From assembly GCF_913063105.1 (NCBI RefSeq), contig NZ_CAJXYQ010000010.1, positions 82,449 through 146,448 on the forward strand: 64,000 nucleotides of DNA. The letters run 5' to 3'. The notes below the pieces were generated by a model. It ran no database searches. It worked only from the letters and a program-made list of their open reading frames with translations, and was not told the origin of the DNA. This DNA comes from an uncultured Draconibacterium sp. GTDB lineage: Bacteria; Bacteroidota; Bacteroidia; Bacteroidales; Prolixibacteraceae. How positions within the stretch are numbered: position 1 is the stretch's first letter; each line of letters begins with the position of its first letter. The position numbers were made by a program, and so were the translations under genes. This document shows, in pieces, positions 42,982 to 51,500 of this stretch.

Positions 42982-43695
42982 ATGCACTGGTTGGAACGAA
43001 CCGAGCTGTTACTCGGACAAGATAGATTGGCAAAACTTAAAGGTGCCAATGTTTTGGTGGTTGGATTAGGCGGAGTGGGGGCTTATGCCGCCGAACAGCT
43101 ATGCCGGGCTGGTATTGGAAAAATGACCATAGTTGACGGAGACGTGGTGGAGGAAACCAACCGTAACCGGCAGTTACCGGCTCTGCAAAGTACAACCGGT
43201 ATGCCAAAAGCCGAAGTGCTGGCCAAACGTTTTAAAGATATCAACCCCGAGTTGGAACTAAGTATTGTGAACGACTTTATTCGCGATGAAAAAACCATTG
43301 AACTGTTAAAAAGCCAGGCCTTTAATTATGTGGTTGATGCCATCGATACGCTATCGCCTAAAGTTTTCCTGGTTTATCATGCCTTGCAGTTGGGGCTTCC
43401 GGTAATTAGCTCGATGGGAGCCGGAGGAAAAATGGACCCCTCAAAAGTTGAACTTTGCGACATAAAAAAATCATACAACTGCAAATTGGCAAAAATGATG
43501 CGTAAACGTTTATCGCGCCTGGGAATAAAAAAAGGGGTAAAAGTTGTCTTCTCTTCAGAAGAAATAGATGAGAATGCGGTGCGTCTGGAAGAAGGTCAGA
43601 ATAAAAAATCAACTGTAGGAACCGTTTCGTATATGCCGCCCATATTTGGCTGTTTTATTGCCAGTGCAGTTATTCGAGATTTAATTGCACAATAA
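42982..43695 (+). CDS. tcdA: tRNA threonylcarbamoyladenosine dehydratase
   Basis: About 237 aa of the E1/ThiF fold: RTELLLGQDRLAKLKGANVLVVGLGGVGAYAAEQL (Rossmann GxGGVG), TIVDGDVVEETNRNRQL, YVVDAIDTLSPKVFLV, and Cys/Lys-rich C-terminal part ending KSTVGTVSYMPPIFGCFIAS. TcdA converts t6A to cyclic ct6A in tRNA. The start is ATG 42982; a longer TTG/ATG frame from 42946 would begin inside the promoter area. Confidence 0.92.
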   Translation: MHWLERTELLLGQDRLAKLKGANVLVVGLGGVGAYAAEQLCRAGIGKMTIVDGDVVEETNRNRQLPALQSTTGMPKAEVLAKRFKDINPELELSIVNDFIRDEKTIELLKSQAFNYVVDAIDTLSPKVFLVYHALQLGLPVISSMGAGGKMDPSKVELCDIKKSYNCKLAKMMRKRLSRLGIKKGVKVVFSSEEIDENAVRLEEGQNKKSTVGTVSYMPPIFGCFIASAVIRDLIAQ

Positions 43696-43725
43696 TAGTA
43701 TGTTAAAGAAATATATTAATTTTAG

Positions 43726-43755
43726 TTTGTTAGTTCGAATAAAGGATTACCTTTG
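43726..43755 (+). promoter_or_regulatory. Promoter of the RRM gene
   Basis: TTTG at 43726-43729, 18-bp spacer, TACCTTTG at 43748-43755, a near-ideal match. Transcription would start about 43760, leaving about 230 nt of untranslated leader before ATG 43992. Confidence 0.62.
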
Positions 43756-43991
43756 GGCAGTTAATTAACAGAAAGGTCTGGCAATTAGCATTTAATGATG
43801 GTCTTTTTTTATTGATATTCAAAACAACCGGACAGTTCGTCTATCTCTTGTTTTTCACGACGTTATTTCAATCGTTATACTAGCTTCTTTTATACTGTAT
43901 TTAAGTAACTCCTCGATGTAATGCATTTTGACAGGTTCTTTCTGGTGATCGGTAAGATAGATGAATAAATTAACTTTAAATAGAGTATAAA
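43756..43991 (+). other. Long 5' untranslated leader of the RRM gene
   Basis: About 230 nt with no ORF of note. It has a T-run (43804-43810) after a weakly structured stretch and several AT-rich segments. It may hold an autoregulatory or temperature-responsive element. Confidence 0.4.
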
Positions 43992-44300
43992 ATGAACATT
44001 TACATTGGAAATTTGCCTTTTAACTTAGGCGAAGAAGATTTGAGAGAAATTTTTGAAGAGTATGGCGAAGTTGCTTCTGCTAAAATCATTATGGACAAAT
44101 TCACTGGCCGTAGCAAAGGTTTTGGTTTTATTGAAATGGAAGACGACTCGGAAGCCACAAAAGCTATCGAAGAGCTAAACAATGCTGAAGTAGGTGGCCG
44201 TAACATTAAAGTAAACGAATCGAAACCACGTGAGAACAATCGTGGTGGCGGTGGTTTTAACCGCGGTGGCGGTGGTTACCAACGTCGCGATCGTTACTAG
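43992..44300 (+). CDS. RNA-recognition-motif (RRM) RNA-binding protein
   Basis: 102 aa: one RRM with RNP-2 IYIGNLPF at residues 3-10 and RNP-1 SKGFGFIEM at about 41-49, followed by a short Gly/Arg tail (RGGGGFNRGGGGYQRR). Single-RRM proteins with RGG tails are common global RNA-binders in Bacteroidetes and Cyanobacteria. It is likely an mRNA regulator or cold-response chaperone. It has its own promoter, long leader and terminator. Confidence 0.95.
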   Translation: MNIYIGNLPFNLGEEDLREIFEEYGEVASAKIIMDKFTGRSKGFGFIEMEDDSEATKAIEELNNAEVGGRNIKVNESKPRENNRGGGGFNRGGGGYQRRDRY

Positions 44301-44325
44301 GATCAAAAAAAACTTTTTGATAAAA

Positions 44326-44367
44326 TAGAAAAGGGATTCAAGCAATTGGATCCCTTTTTCTATTTTT
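44326..44367 (+). terminator. Terminator of the RRM gene
   Basis: GAAAAGGGAT/ATCCCTTTTTC arms around a 12-nt loop, then T-rich sequence. Confidence 0.85.
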
Positions 44368-44395
44368 AACTGGTTATTACCAACTACTGCCAAAT

Positions 44396-45229
44396 ATGAG
44401 CAATATTATTTATTTAAACGGAACATTTATTAATGAAGAAGAGGCCTGCATATCGCCAAACGATCGCGGGTTCTTGTTTGCCGATGGTGTTTACGAAGTG
44501 GCAAAATACTACAATGGTAAAGCGTTTCGTTTATTCGATCATCAGGAGCGCTTAACCCGGAGTTTAAAAGAAATTGGTATAAAATGGAATACCAGCGAAC
44601 TGGAAACGATTTTTACCCGGTTAATTAACCAAAACAGTAAACAAAACAAACACGCCGGTATCTACCTGCAGGTAACTCGCGGAACTGCAAACAGAGTACA
44701 TTATTTTCCTGATGGTATTGCCCCAACAGTTTACGCCTATGCTTTTGATTTACCTTCGTTTTTCCAAAAACTGGAGAATGGCACTAAGGTGATAATAAAC
44801 GACGATATTCGTTGGCAGCGCTGCGATATAAAATCGGTGTCGTTGTTACCCAATACAATGTTGTTTAACCAGGCACACCAAAGTGGGGCGGGCGAGTGTA
44901 TTCTTGTACGCGATGGTTGGGTTACTGAAGCCACACATTCAAGTGTGTTTTGTGTGAAAAATGGAGTGGTTATAACGCGTCCGTTGTCGAATTTAATTTT
45001 ACCCGGTATTACCCGAAAGGTAATTCTTGAAATATGTGTAAAAAATAATATTCCGTTTGAAGAACGATTATTTACACCGGAAGAACTTTTTGAAATAGAC
45101 GAAGTTTTTATTGCCGGAACAGGCAGCGAAATTTGTCCGGTTATTCAAATTGAAGACCGTAAAATTGCCGACGGAAAACCCGGGAAAGTTACTCGTATGC
45201 TTCAAAAGTTGTTTTTTGAACTAACGTAA
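44396..45229 (+). CDS. Class IV aminotransferase, D-amino-acid aminotransferase type
   Basis: 277 aa fold-type IV PLP enzyme: YLNGTFINEEEACISPNDRGFLFADGVYE at the start, QVTRGTANRVHYFP near 98, PLP-Lys146 in DIKSVSLLPN, WVTEATHSSVF near 185 and AGTGSEICPV near 250. RGFLFADGVYE and the R-H pair of the VTRGxxxRxHxFP motif are hallmarks of D-alanine aminotransferase (carboxylate clamp), so D-amino-acid specificity is favoured over branched-chain. Confidence 0.88.
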   Translation: MSNIIYLNGTFINEEEACISPNDRGFLFADGVYEVAKYYNGKAFRLFDHQERLTRSLKEIGIKWNTSELETIFTRLINQNSKQNKHAGIYLQVTRGTANRVHYFPDGIAPTVYAYAFDLPSFFQKLENGTKVIINDDIRWQRCDIKSVSLLPNTMLFNQAHQSGAGECILVRDGWVTEATHSSVFCVKNGVVITRPLSNLILPGITRKVILEICVKNNIPFEERLFTPEELFEIDEVFIAGTGSEICPVIQIEDRKIADGKPGKVTRMLQKLFFELT

Positions 45230-45230
45230 A

Positions 45231-46226
45231 TCAGGGTTCAAGCTTTAATTGATTTAGTTGTAAGGTAATTTGATTCAGGTCGCTTTCCGAAAGTACTACC
45301 TCATTTGCTTTCATATTTTCCAGCACCTGTTTTTCGTTTCTTGCTCCGGCCAAAACACAGCTGATGCCGGGTTGCAGCAATGTCCATTTTAAAACCAGTT
45401 GGGCCAGCGTAACGTTTTGGGATTCGGCATACGGTCTGATTTTATCCAGAAATGTATTAATTCGAGTCAGATTTGGCTCTTTAAAAAAGGGGGTGCCTGG
45501 CCGGTGATCGCCATCACTGAACTGATAATTGGTGGTAATTTTTCCCGTAAGAACTCCCCGCTGCAAGGGGCTGTAGGCAATTATTGCTTTGTTGTTCTCC
45601 AAACAATAGGGAACAAGCTCCTTTTCTATAGTACGGTTTACCATGCTGTACGGAACCTGGTTTGCCGAAAGGGTAAAATAGTTTTCGGCTTTTTTCATTT
45701 CCTGCATAGAATAATTGCTAACACCGGCAGCACGAATTTTACCTTGTGTTTTTAATATTTCCAGTGCTTCCATAGTTTCATCAACCGGTGTAAAATTATC
45801 GGGCCAGTGTTGCTGAAACAAATCAATATAATCGGTACCCAGTCGTCGTAAACAGTCTTCGCACTCGCGAATCACATTTTCTTTGGTAGCCAGGCGGTAC
45901 AAACTAATCGGATTACCCTGATTATCGAAAGTTTTTTCGTAATGCAGATGTTTTGACTTACGATCCCACACCAAACCGAACTTTGTAAGTAACTCTACTT
46001 TTTCTCGTTTTCCTTTTATTGCTTTCGCCACAAACTCTTCGCTTTGGCCAAAGCCATAAACCGGAGCAGTGTCAATGCTTGTCATTCCGTTCGCAACAGC
46101 TGCTTCAATTGCTTTTACCGATTCTTTTTCTTCCGATCCACCCCAAAACCAGCCACCTATTGCCCAGGCTCCAAAGGTTATAGGCGTTATTTTTACATCA
46201 GATGCGGGTAATTGTATTTTTTCCAT
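45231..46226 (-). CDS. Aldo/keto reductase
   Basis: 331 aa TIM-barrel NADPH-dependent oxidoreductase. Catalytic tetrad: Asp in TSIDTAPVYGFGQSEE, Tyr in the same stretch, Lys in LLTKFGLV and His in LFQQHWPDN. NADPH-binding end AGARNEKQVLENMKAN. Closest in pattern to the IolS/YghZ-like group of bacterial AKRs. Substrate unknown. It converges on the aminotransferase gene with 1 nt between stops. Confidence 0.92.
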   Translation of the reverse strand: MEKIQLPASDVKITPITFGAWAIGGWFWGGSEEKESVKAIEAAVANGMTSIDTAPVYGFGQSEEFVAKAIKGKREKVELLTKFGLVWDRKSKHLHYEKTFDNQGNPISLYRLATKENVIRECEDCLRRLGTDYIDLFQQHWPDNFTPVDETMEALEILKTQGKIRAAGVSNYSMQEMKKAENYFTLSANQVPYSMVNRTIEKELVPYCLENNKAIIAYSPLQRGVLTGKITTNYQFSDGDHRPGTPFFKEPNLTRINTFLDKIRPYAESQNVTLAQLVLKWTLLQPGISCVLAGARNEKQVLENMKANEVVLSESDLNQITLQLNQLKLEP

Positions 46227-46274
46227 TTTTTAATGATTTGCAGGTGTATGTCTGGCCTAAAGTTAAGTAATATT

Positions 46275-48377
46275 TTAACTTATCGAACTCCAATCGAAGC
46301 CTGTATCTTTTGATTCCAACAGACTTCTGAGCAAAATGCGGTTTTCTTCTTTCTGCAATAAGGGATCATTATCAAGTATGTCATTGGCTGTATTTCGTGC
46401 CAGTTGTAATATTTCGCCGTCTTTGCCCAGGTTGGCAATTTTAAGATCGAAACCCATCCCACTTTGTTGTGTCCCCTCTAAATCACCGGGGCCCCGAAGT
46501 TTCATGTCAACTTCAGCAATTTCAAATCCATCGTTGGTGCGCACCATGGTATCCAGTCGCTTACGGCTTTCAGTGCTGATTTTATACGACGACATAAGAA
46601 TACAATACGATTGTTCGGCTCCGCGTCCAACACGCCCGCGCAACTGGTGTAACTGCGAAAGTCCGAAGCGCTCGGCACTTTCAATTACCATAACCGCTGC
46701 ATTGGGCACGTCAACACCCACCTCAATTACTGTGGTAGCTACCATTATTTGTGTTTCTCCGCGCTTAAAAGCCTGCATGGCATTCTCTTTAATGTTGGGT
46801 TTCATTTTTCCGTGCACCATGCTAATTTTATAATCCGGAAAAGTTTCGGAAATATGACGATAACCTTCTTCCAAGTTTTTTAAGTCCATTTTTTCCGACT
46901 CCGAGATAAGCGGGTAAACAATGTAAACCTGCGTCCCCTTATCTATTTGTTGTTTTAAAAAACGATTTAGCTGCCCCCTTCTGTTCTCAAAAAAATGCAT
47001 GGTTTGTATGGGTTTCCTTCCCGGTGGTAATTCATCAATAACCGAAACATCCAGGTCGCCATAAACTGTCATGGCCAGTGTGCGGGGAATAGGAGTCGCG
47101 GTCATTACCAAAATGTGTGGCGGAATTAAGTCGTTCTTTTTCCACAATTTGGCGCGTTGTGCTACTCCAAAACGGTGCTGCTCATCAACAATAACCAATC
47201 CCAGCCGCTTAAAATTTACAGTGTCTTCAATTAAGGCATGAGTGCCAATAATTATCTGCATGGCACCTGATTGCAAGGCTTCATGAATTTCGCGACGTTG
47301 TTTAACTTTGCTTGAGCCGGTAAGCAAGCCAACGTTTACCCCCATGCCGTCGAGCATTTTTGATATAGACTGATAATGTTGCTGAGCAAGAATTTCGGTA
47401 GGTGCCATTAAGCAACTCTGAAACTCGTTGTCCATAGCCAGCAGCATGGTCATTAGCGCAACCAGAGTTTTACCGCTGCCTACATCGCCCTGCAGCAAGC
47501 GATTCATTTGCGAGGTGCCGTTAACATCGCGCCTTATTTCTTTAATTACTTTTTTTTGTGCGTTGGTAAGGCTAAACGGCAGGTGTTTTTCGTAAAAAGT
47601 ATTGAAGTTAAAGCCAACTTTTTCAAAATGAAATCCTTTAAACTTTTTGTTTCGGTTGTGCTTTAATGCCAGAATTTTTAGCTGGATAAAAAACAACTCT
47701 TCAAATTTTAACCGGAAAGTTGCCTTTTTAAGATCAACAGGTTTTTCCGGTTTGTGAATAGCGGATAAAGCCTCTTCAAGCGGAATTAACTTTAGTTGTG
47801 AGGTGAGGTATTCGGGAAGTGTTTCCGGAATTTTACCTTTAGCCAGGCCAAGCAATGTTAGCTGGAATTTGTTTAGTGTTTTTGAGGTGAGAAAATGTTT
47901 TTTCATTTTCTCGGTAGTATTGTAATAGCCCTGAAAAAGTCCAATCGGTTTTAATCGTATTTCTTCCTCGGTTTCCATTTCGGGGTGAACAATACTAATT
48001 CGTCCACTAAATAAGGCCGGCTTACCAAAAACAATGTACTTTTTGCCAGCCATCAGGTTTTGTTTTTGCCATTTAATTCCTCTAAACCAAACTAGCTCCA
48101 TGCTGCCGGTATCGTCAGAAAAACGACCTACAAGTCTTTGTTTAGCTCCGCTGCCAATGGTTTCCAGCGCTCGCAAAACTCCTTTTACCTGTATGTACGA
48201 CATTTCGGTGCTAATGCCGGATATTTTGTAAAATTTAGTCCGATCGATGTATTTATACGGATAGTAATAAATTAAATCTCCGAACGTTTTTATTTTCAGT
48301 TCTTTGAATAAAACATCAGCCCGTTTGGGCCCAACGCCGGGCAAAAATTTTATTTCCTGATCGAGAAATTCTGGCAT
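46275..48377 (-). CDS. recG: ATP-dependent DNA helicase RecG
   Basis: About 700 aa with wedge domain at the N-terminus (FLPGVGPKRADVLFKELKI), then SF2 motifs: Walker A LLQGDVGSGKTLVALM, Walker B VDEQHRFGVAQR, ATPIPRTLAM, VYPLISESEKMDLK and TTVIEVGVDVPNA, QLRGRVGRG. RecG remodels stalled forks and branches. I prefer ATG 48377, because a good promoter (TTG, 20-bp spacer, TATATTTG ending at 48382) places transcription start at about this codon; ATG 48392 lies inside the -7 box. Confidence 0.95.
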   Translation of the reverse strand: MPEFLDQEIKFLPGVGPKRADVLFKELKIKTFGDLIYYYPYKYIDRTKFYKISGISTEMSYIQVKGVLRALETIGSGAKQRLVGRFSDDTGSMELVWFRGIKWQKQNLMAGKKYIVFGKPALFSGRISIVHPEMETEEEIRLKPIGLFQGYYNTTEKMKKHFLTSKTLNKFQLTLLGLAKGKIPETLPEYLTSQLKLIPLEEALSAIHKPEKPVDLKKATFRLKFEELFFIQLKILALKHNRNKKFKGFHFEKVGFNFNTFYEKHLPFSLTNAQKKVIKEIRRDVNGTSQMNRLLQGDVGSGKTLVALMTMLLAMDNEFQSCLMAPTEILAQQHYQSISKMLDGMGVNVGLLTGSSKVKQRREIHEALQSGAMQIIIGTHALIEDTVNFKRLGLVIVDEQHRFGVAQRAKLWKKNDLIPPHILVMTATPIPRTLAMTVYGDLDVSVIDELPPGRKPIQTMHFFENRRGQLNRFLKQQIDKGTQVYIVYPLISESEKMDLKNLEEGYRHISETFPDYKISMVHGKMKPNIKENAMQAFKRGETQIMVATTVIEVGVDVPNAAVMVIESAERFGLSQLHQLRGRVGRGAEQSYCILMSSYKISTESRKRLDTMVRTNDGFEIAEVDMKLRGPGDLEGTQQSGMGFDLKIANLGKDGEILQLARNTANDILDNDPLLQKEENRILLRSLLESKDTGFDWSSIS

Positions 48378-48381
48378 GTGG

Positions 48382-48412
48382 CAAATATACATAATCGCTT
48401 AAAGCGCTACAA
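48382..48412 (-). promoter_or_regulatory. Promoter of recG, possibly leaderless
   Basis: On the reverse strand TTG at 48412-48410, 20-bp spacer, TATATTTG at 48389-48382; ATG 48377 follows 4 nt later. Confidence 0.5.
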
Positions 48413-48627
48413 TATGCGCGAAAAGTTAAATTAAATTAGAAATAAACATTGGAGTTATTCGCTTGGGTACAGTTTTTGTTAATTGGCGAAAAGTAACTTA
48501 TGATAATAATTCTTAAAAAATATTATTTGCTGTGCAAGAACCACAGGAAAGCCATATCTTTACTTTCGATACAAATGGTTATGTAATGTTCCAGAACAAA
48601 CAACTACCAATACAATAAATTTAAGCC

Positions 48628-49329
48628 ATGCAAGAAAAAATTATTCACGTAGACAAGATTGTAAAAACCTACAAAGTGGGAACACAGGAGGTTCGGGCAC
48701 TTCGTTCGGTTACCCTGGATATTTATAAAGGCGAATATGTTGCCATTATGGGTGCTTCGGGCTCGGGAAAATCAACACTGATGAATATTATCGGATGTTT
48801 AGATACTCCCACCAGCGGAACTTATGTGTTGAACGGAAAAGATGTGAGTAGTTTGACGGATGACCGTCTTGCAGAAATACGAAATTCAGAAATCGGATTT
48901 GTTTTCCAGGTATTTAACCTTTTGCCAAGGAATACGGCTCTTGAGAATGTAATGCTCCCCTTGGTTTATGCAGGCAAACGAAAGGCCGAACGAAAAAAAA
49001 TGGCCGAAGAAACTCTGGTGGATGTTGGCCTTGCAGACCGGATGGAGCACAAACCCAATGAGCTGTCGGGAGGGCAACGCCAACGTGTTGCAATTGCAAG
49101 GGCATTGGTAAATAAACCTGCATTGCTGCTTGCCGATGAACCTACCGGAAACCTGGATTCAAAGATATCAGAAGAGATAATGAAATTATTTGCCGAGATT
49201 CACCGAAAAGGAAATACCCTGGTGATGGTTACACACGAAGAAGATATTGCCATGCATGCCCACCGGATTATTCGTTTAAAAGATGGCGAGGTGGAATCGG
49301 ATGTGATTAATGAAAATCCGATTTATTAA
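48628..49329 (+). CDS. ABC transporter ATP-binding protein (LolD/MacB type)
   Basis: 233 aa. Walker [23 protein letters not shown]-loop [11 protein letters not shown], signature [19 protein letters not shown], Walker [14 protein letters not shown] and H-loop MVTHEED. The LolD/MacB/FtsE-type pattern (CLDxPTSGxY, LxxxRxxxIGFVFQ) marks a type VII export ATPase. No permease gene is next to it, so it must pair with one elsewhere. Confidence 0.93.
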   Translation: MQEKIIHVDKIVKTYKVGTQEVRALRSVTLDIYKGEYVAIMGASGSGKSTLMNIIGCLDTPTSGTYVLNGKDVSSLTDDRLAEIRNSEIGFVFQVFNLLPRNTALENVMLPLVYAGKRKAERKKMAEETLVDVGLADRMEHKPNELSGGQRQRVAIARALVNKPALLLADEPTGNLDSKISEEIMKLFAEIHRKGNTLVMVTHEEDIAMHAHRIIRLKDGEVESDVINENPIY

Positions 49330-49354
49330 CTTTGTAACATTTAATAAAAACAAT

Positions 49355-49386
49355 ATCCCGAATGGTAAACATTGCGGGATTTTTTA
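49355..49386 (+). terminator. Terminator after the ABC ATPase gene
   Basis: ATCCCGAATG/CATTGCGGGAT arms (one bulge), then five T. The following ATR gene starts about 25 nt later. Confidence 0.7.
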
Positions 49387-49410
49387 TGTTGAAAAGCTAA
49401 AGAATAAAAA

Positions 49411-49968
49411 ATGACAGGAGAATTTAAAATATACACAAAAACCGGTGATGATGGAACTACAGGATTGGTTGGAGGTAGCCGGGTAAAGAAATTTGACTTG
49501 CGCTTAGAGAGTTATGGAACAGTTGATGAATTAAATGCTTGTATTGGAGTTATTCGTTCGTATGAAATTGATGGGGAGATAAAAAAGCAACTGCATCAGA
49601 TACAGCATAAACTTTTTAACATTGGTTCCAGGTTGGCTTCTGATGAAAAAGGGGAAGAATATACTGCCAGTTTGCTTGTAAAAAACGAAGACATTGAGAT
49701 GCTTGAAAAAGCCATTGATGTTTTTAATGAACAGTTGCCGGATTTGCGTAATTTTATACTTCCGGGAGGCGAACTGTCTGCAGCCCAGTGTCATGTGGCC
49801 CGAACCATATGCCGAAGAGCCGAACGCCGGATACTTGAATTTGCTGAACAAGCGCCGGTTCAATCCGAATTAATAAAATACATGAACCGGCTTTCTGATT
49901 ATTTATTTGTTTTAGCGCGTAAACTCAGCTTCGATAAAGGTGTGGAAGAAACAACATGGGAGTATTGA
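49411..49968 (+). CDS. Cob(I)alamin adenosyltransferase, PduO type
   Basis: 185 aa. The N-terminal ATP motif YTKTGDDGTTGLVGGSRVKK, then ESYGTVDELNACIGVIRS, and the C-terminal FILPGGELSAAQCHVARTICRRAERR and YMNRLSDYLFVLARKLS are all PduO-type ATR hallmarks. It makes adenosylcobalamin from cob(I)alamin and ATP, often for methylmalonyl-CoA mutase. Confidence 0.95.
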   Translation: MTGEFKIYTKTGDDGTTGLVGGSRVKKFDLRLESYGTVDELNACIGVIRSYEIDGEIKKQLHQIQHKLFNIGSRLASDEKGEEYTASLLVKNEDIEMLEKAIDVFNEQLPDLRNFILPGGELSAAQCHVARTICRRAERRILEFAEQAPVQSELIKYMNRLSDYLFVLARKLSFDKGVEETTWEY

Positions 49969-50061
49969 TATTTTTTTTTGTCTAACGTTTTTTGGTATTG
50001 TTTTTTTGTTATATTCGCGCCAATATAAAAATCGAGTTTAACCACATAAAACTGTAGACAC

Positions 50062-50283
50062 ATGTATTGGACTCTGGAATTAGCATCGAAATTGGAAGAT
50101 GCACCATGGCCGGCAACAAAAGATGAATTGATTGATTATGCAATCCGTTCAGGAGCACCCCTTGAAGTGATTGAAAATTTGCAGGAGATAGAAGATGAAG
50201 GGGAGATGTATGAAAGCATCGAGGATATATGGCCGGATTATCCGAGTAAAGATGATTTCTTTTTTAATGAAGATGAATATTAG
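50062..50283 (+). CDS. DUF2795 protein
   Basis: 73 aa, acidic, with the DUF2795 core (LEDAPWPATKDELIDYAIRSGAPLEVIENLQEI). Short Bacteroidetes protein of unknown function, often near metabolic genes; a fold resembling a helical bundle is likely. Confidence 0.9.
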   Translation: MYWTLELASKLEDAPWPATKDELIDYAIRSGAPLEVIENLQEIEDEGEMYESIEDIWPDYPSKDDFFFNEDEY

Positions 50284-50303
50284 AAGAAAGAAATGATATT
50301 GAG

Positions 50304-50336
50304 AAGCATCCGACATTAGTCGGATGCTTTTTTATT
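50304..50336 (+). terminator. Terminator after the DUF2795 gene
   Basis: AAGCATCCGAC/GTCGGATGCTT arms of 11 bp with a 4-nt loop and six T. Confidence 0.88.
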
Positions 50337-50756
50337 TTACAGGCTTAATGTTCTCCAGCCACCTTTTAAATATTCAGACAGCGGAATTCCCATTCCCTTT
50401 ACGTCAACGCCAAGTTCGGCAAGTTTTTTATCCGCATCATACATTTTTGCACAGTATAAACAGGCTTCTGTTTTTACACCTGCTTCCTGCATCTTTTTAA
50501 TGTATTCTTGTATCATTTCATTTTCAGCGGCAAGTTTAGCCGAGGGGCCCCAAATAATTAAAACTACCTCCTCAAACCAACCTTGCTTTTTTGCATTGTA
50601 GGTATACATAAATGCCATTTTCTCTGCTACATCCGGATCGCCGCTTGTCCAGAGTACAGCCAGTTTGTTGTTATTTTCTTCCATTGTTTTGTTATTTGAC
50701 GCCATCACTGCAGTGCCTGCAACCATCAGCAATAAAACCAATAATTGATGTTTCAT
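50337..50756 (-). CDS. Exported DsrE-like protein
   Basis: 139 aa with a signal peptide (LLVLLLMVAGTAVMAS) and a DsrE/TusD-type fold: KLAVLWTSGDPDVAEKMAFMYTYNAKKQGWFEEVVLIIWGPSA, then KTEACLYCAKMYDADKKLAELGVDV. Cys residues in the CLYC segment take the place of the DsrE active Cys. A periplasmic sulfur-relay or redox function is plausible but unproven. It lies just downstream of the YkgJ-like gene. Confidence 0.82.
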   Translation of the reverse strand: MKHQLLVLLLMVAGTAVMASNNKTMEENNNKLAVLWTSGDPDVAEKMAFMYTYNAKKQGWFEEVVLIIWGPSAKLAAENEMIQEYIKKMQEAGVKTEACLYCAKMYDADKKLAELGVDVKGMGIPLSEYLKGGWRTLSL

Positions 50757-50766
50757 AGTAATTGAA

Positions 50767-51285
50767 TTAGAAATGTTTTAGTAAATCTTTCACAGGTAAT
50801 AAGTCAAACTCGCCGTATTTTGTTTGCTTATAAGCTGAAATAAACTTCTTATTCAGTAGAAAAAGTTTGCTGTTGAATTTGTCTTGCGAGAAGGTATTTT
50901 CTTCGGAAAAATCTTCCATGTCGAATTCGGTAAAGTTTAATTCACATGCCGAAAGTTCCCATTGGCTCTCTTCATTCATAAAAAGTAAAGGCAAGCCGTG
51001 TGTACGACAAATAATAGGGCGTTCATCGTAAATTGCACAACAATGACTATTTAAGAAAATACAAGCAGAAGCATCGTTTTTTGCTGCAACTTGTGGCAAC
51101 TGTTTTTTCTCTTGCAAGGCATGTAGAATACTATAAAATTCAATCGGAAAAATATTATAATCCATGCAGCAAAGGTCGCAACCGGCCTTGCATTTTAAAT
51201 GGGATTTGTGTTCTTTTTCTAATTCTTTAACTCTTTTATCGATACTGTCGCGTAATTTTTTGTAGGCAGAAAAATGCTGATTCAT
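50767..51285 (-). CDS. YkgJ-type cysteine cluster protein
   Basis: 172 aa with the CxxxCxxCC motif as CKAGCDLCC (about residue 33) followed by CIFLNSHCCAIYDERPIICRTHGLPL (about 75-100), the YkgJ/FliB-like Zn- or Fe-cluster pattern. Function unknown; possibly a metal-binding protein. -7 box TACTTTTG on the reverse strand at 51313-51306. Confidence 0.88.
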   Translation of the reverse strand: MNQHFSAYKKLRDSIDKRVKELEKEHKSHLKCKAGCDLCCMDYNIFPIEFYSILHALQEKKQLPQVAAKNDASACIFLNSHCCAIYDERPIICRTHGLPLLFMNEESQWELSACELNFTEFDMEDFSEENTFSQDKFNSKLFLLNKKFISAYKQTKYGEFDLLPVKDLLKHF

Positions 51286-51410
51286 AAAATATTGAATTTA
51301 TACCACAAAAGTAGCTAATGACTGGTAAAGAAGCTAAAAGTGGCGGTTCTTTTATACATTGCCGGAAGAAAATTTATGGCAATAAATGTGTGGTAAGAAA
51401 ATAGAATTAG

Positions 51411-51418
51411 TAATTTTG
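51411..51418 (+). promoter_or_regulatory. -7 box for the GH3 gene
   Basis: TAATTTTG, about 83 nt before the GH3 start; -33 region not clear. Confidence 0.4.
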
Positions 51419-51500
51419 TCGGAATAGAACAGAACAGTTGTAGCGTAGCTGGATAAGTTCTCATACCTAAAAAAACTATACTATTTAATATATCAATCAG

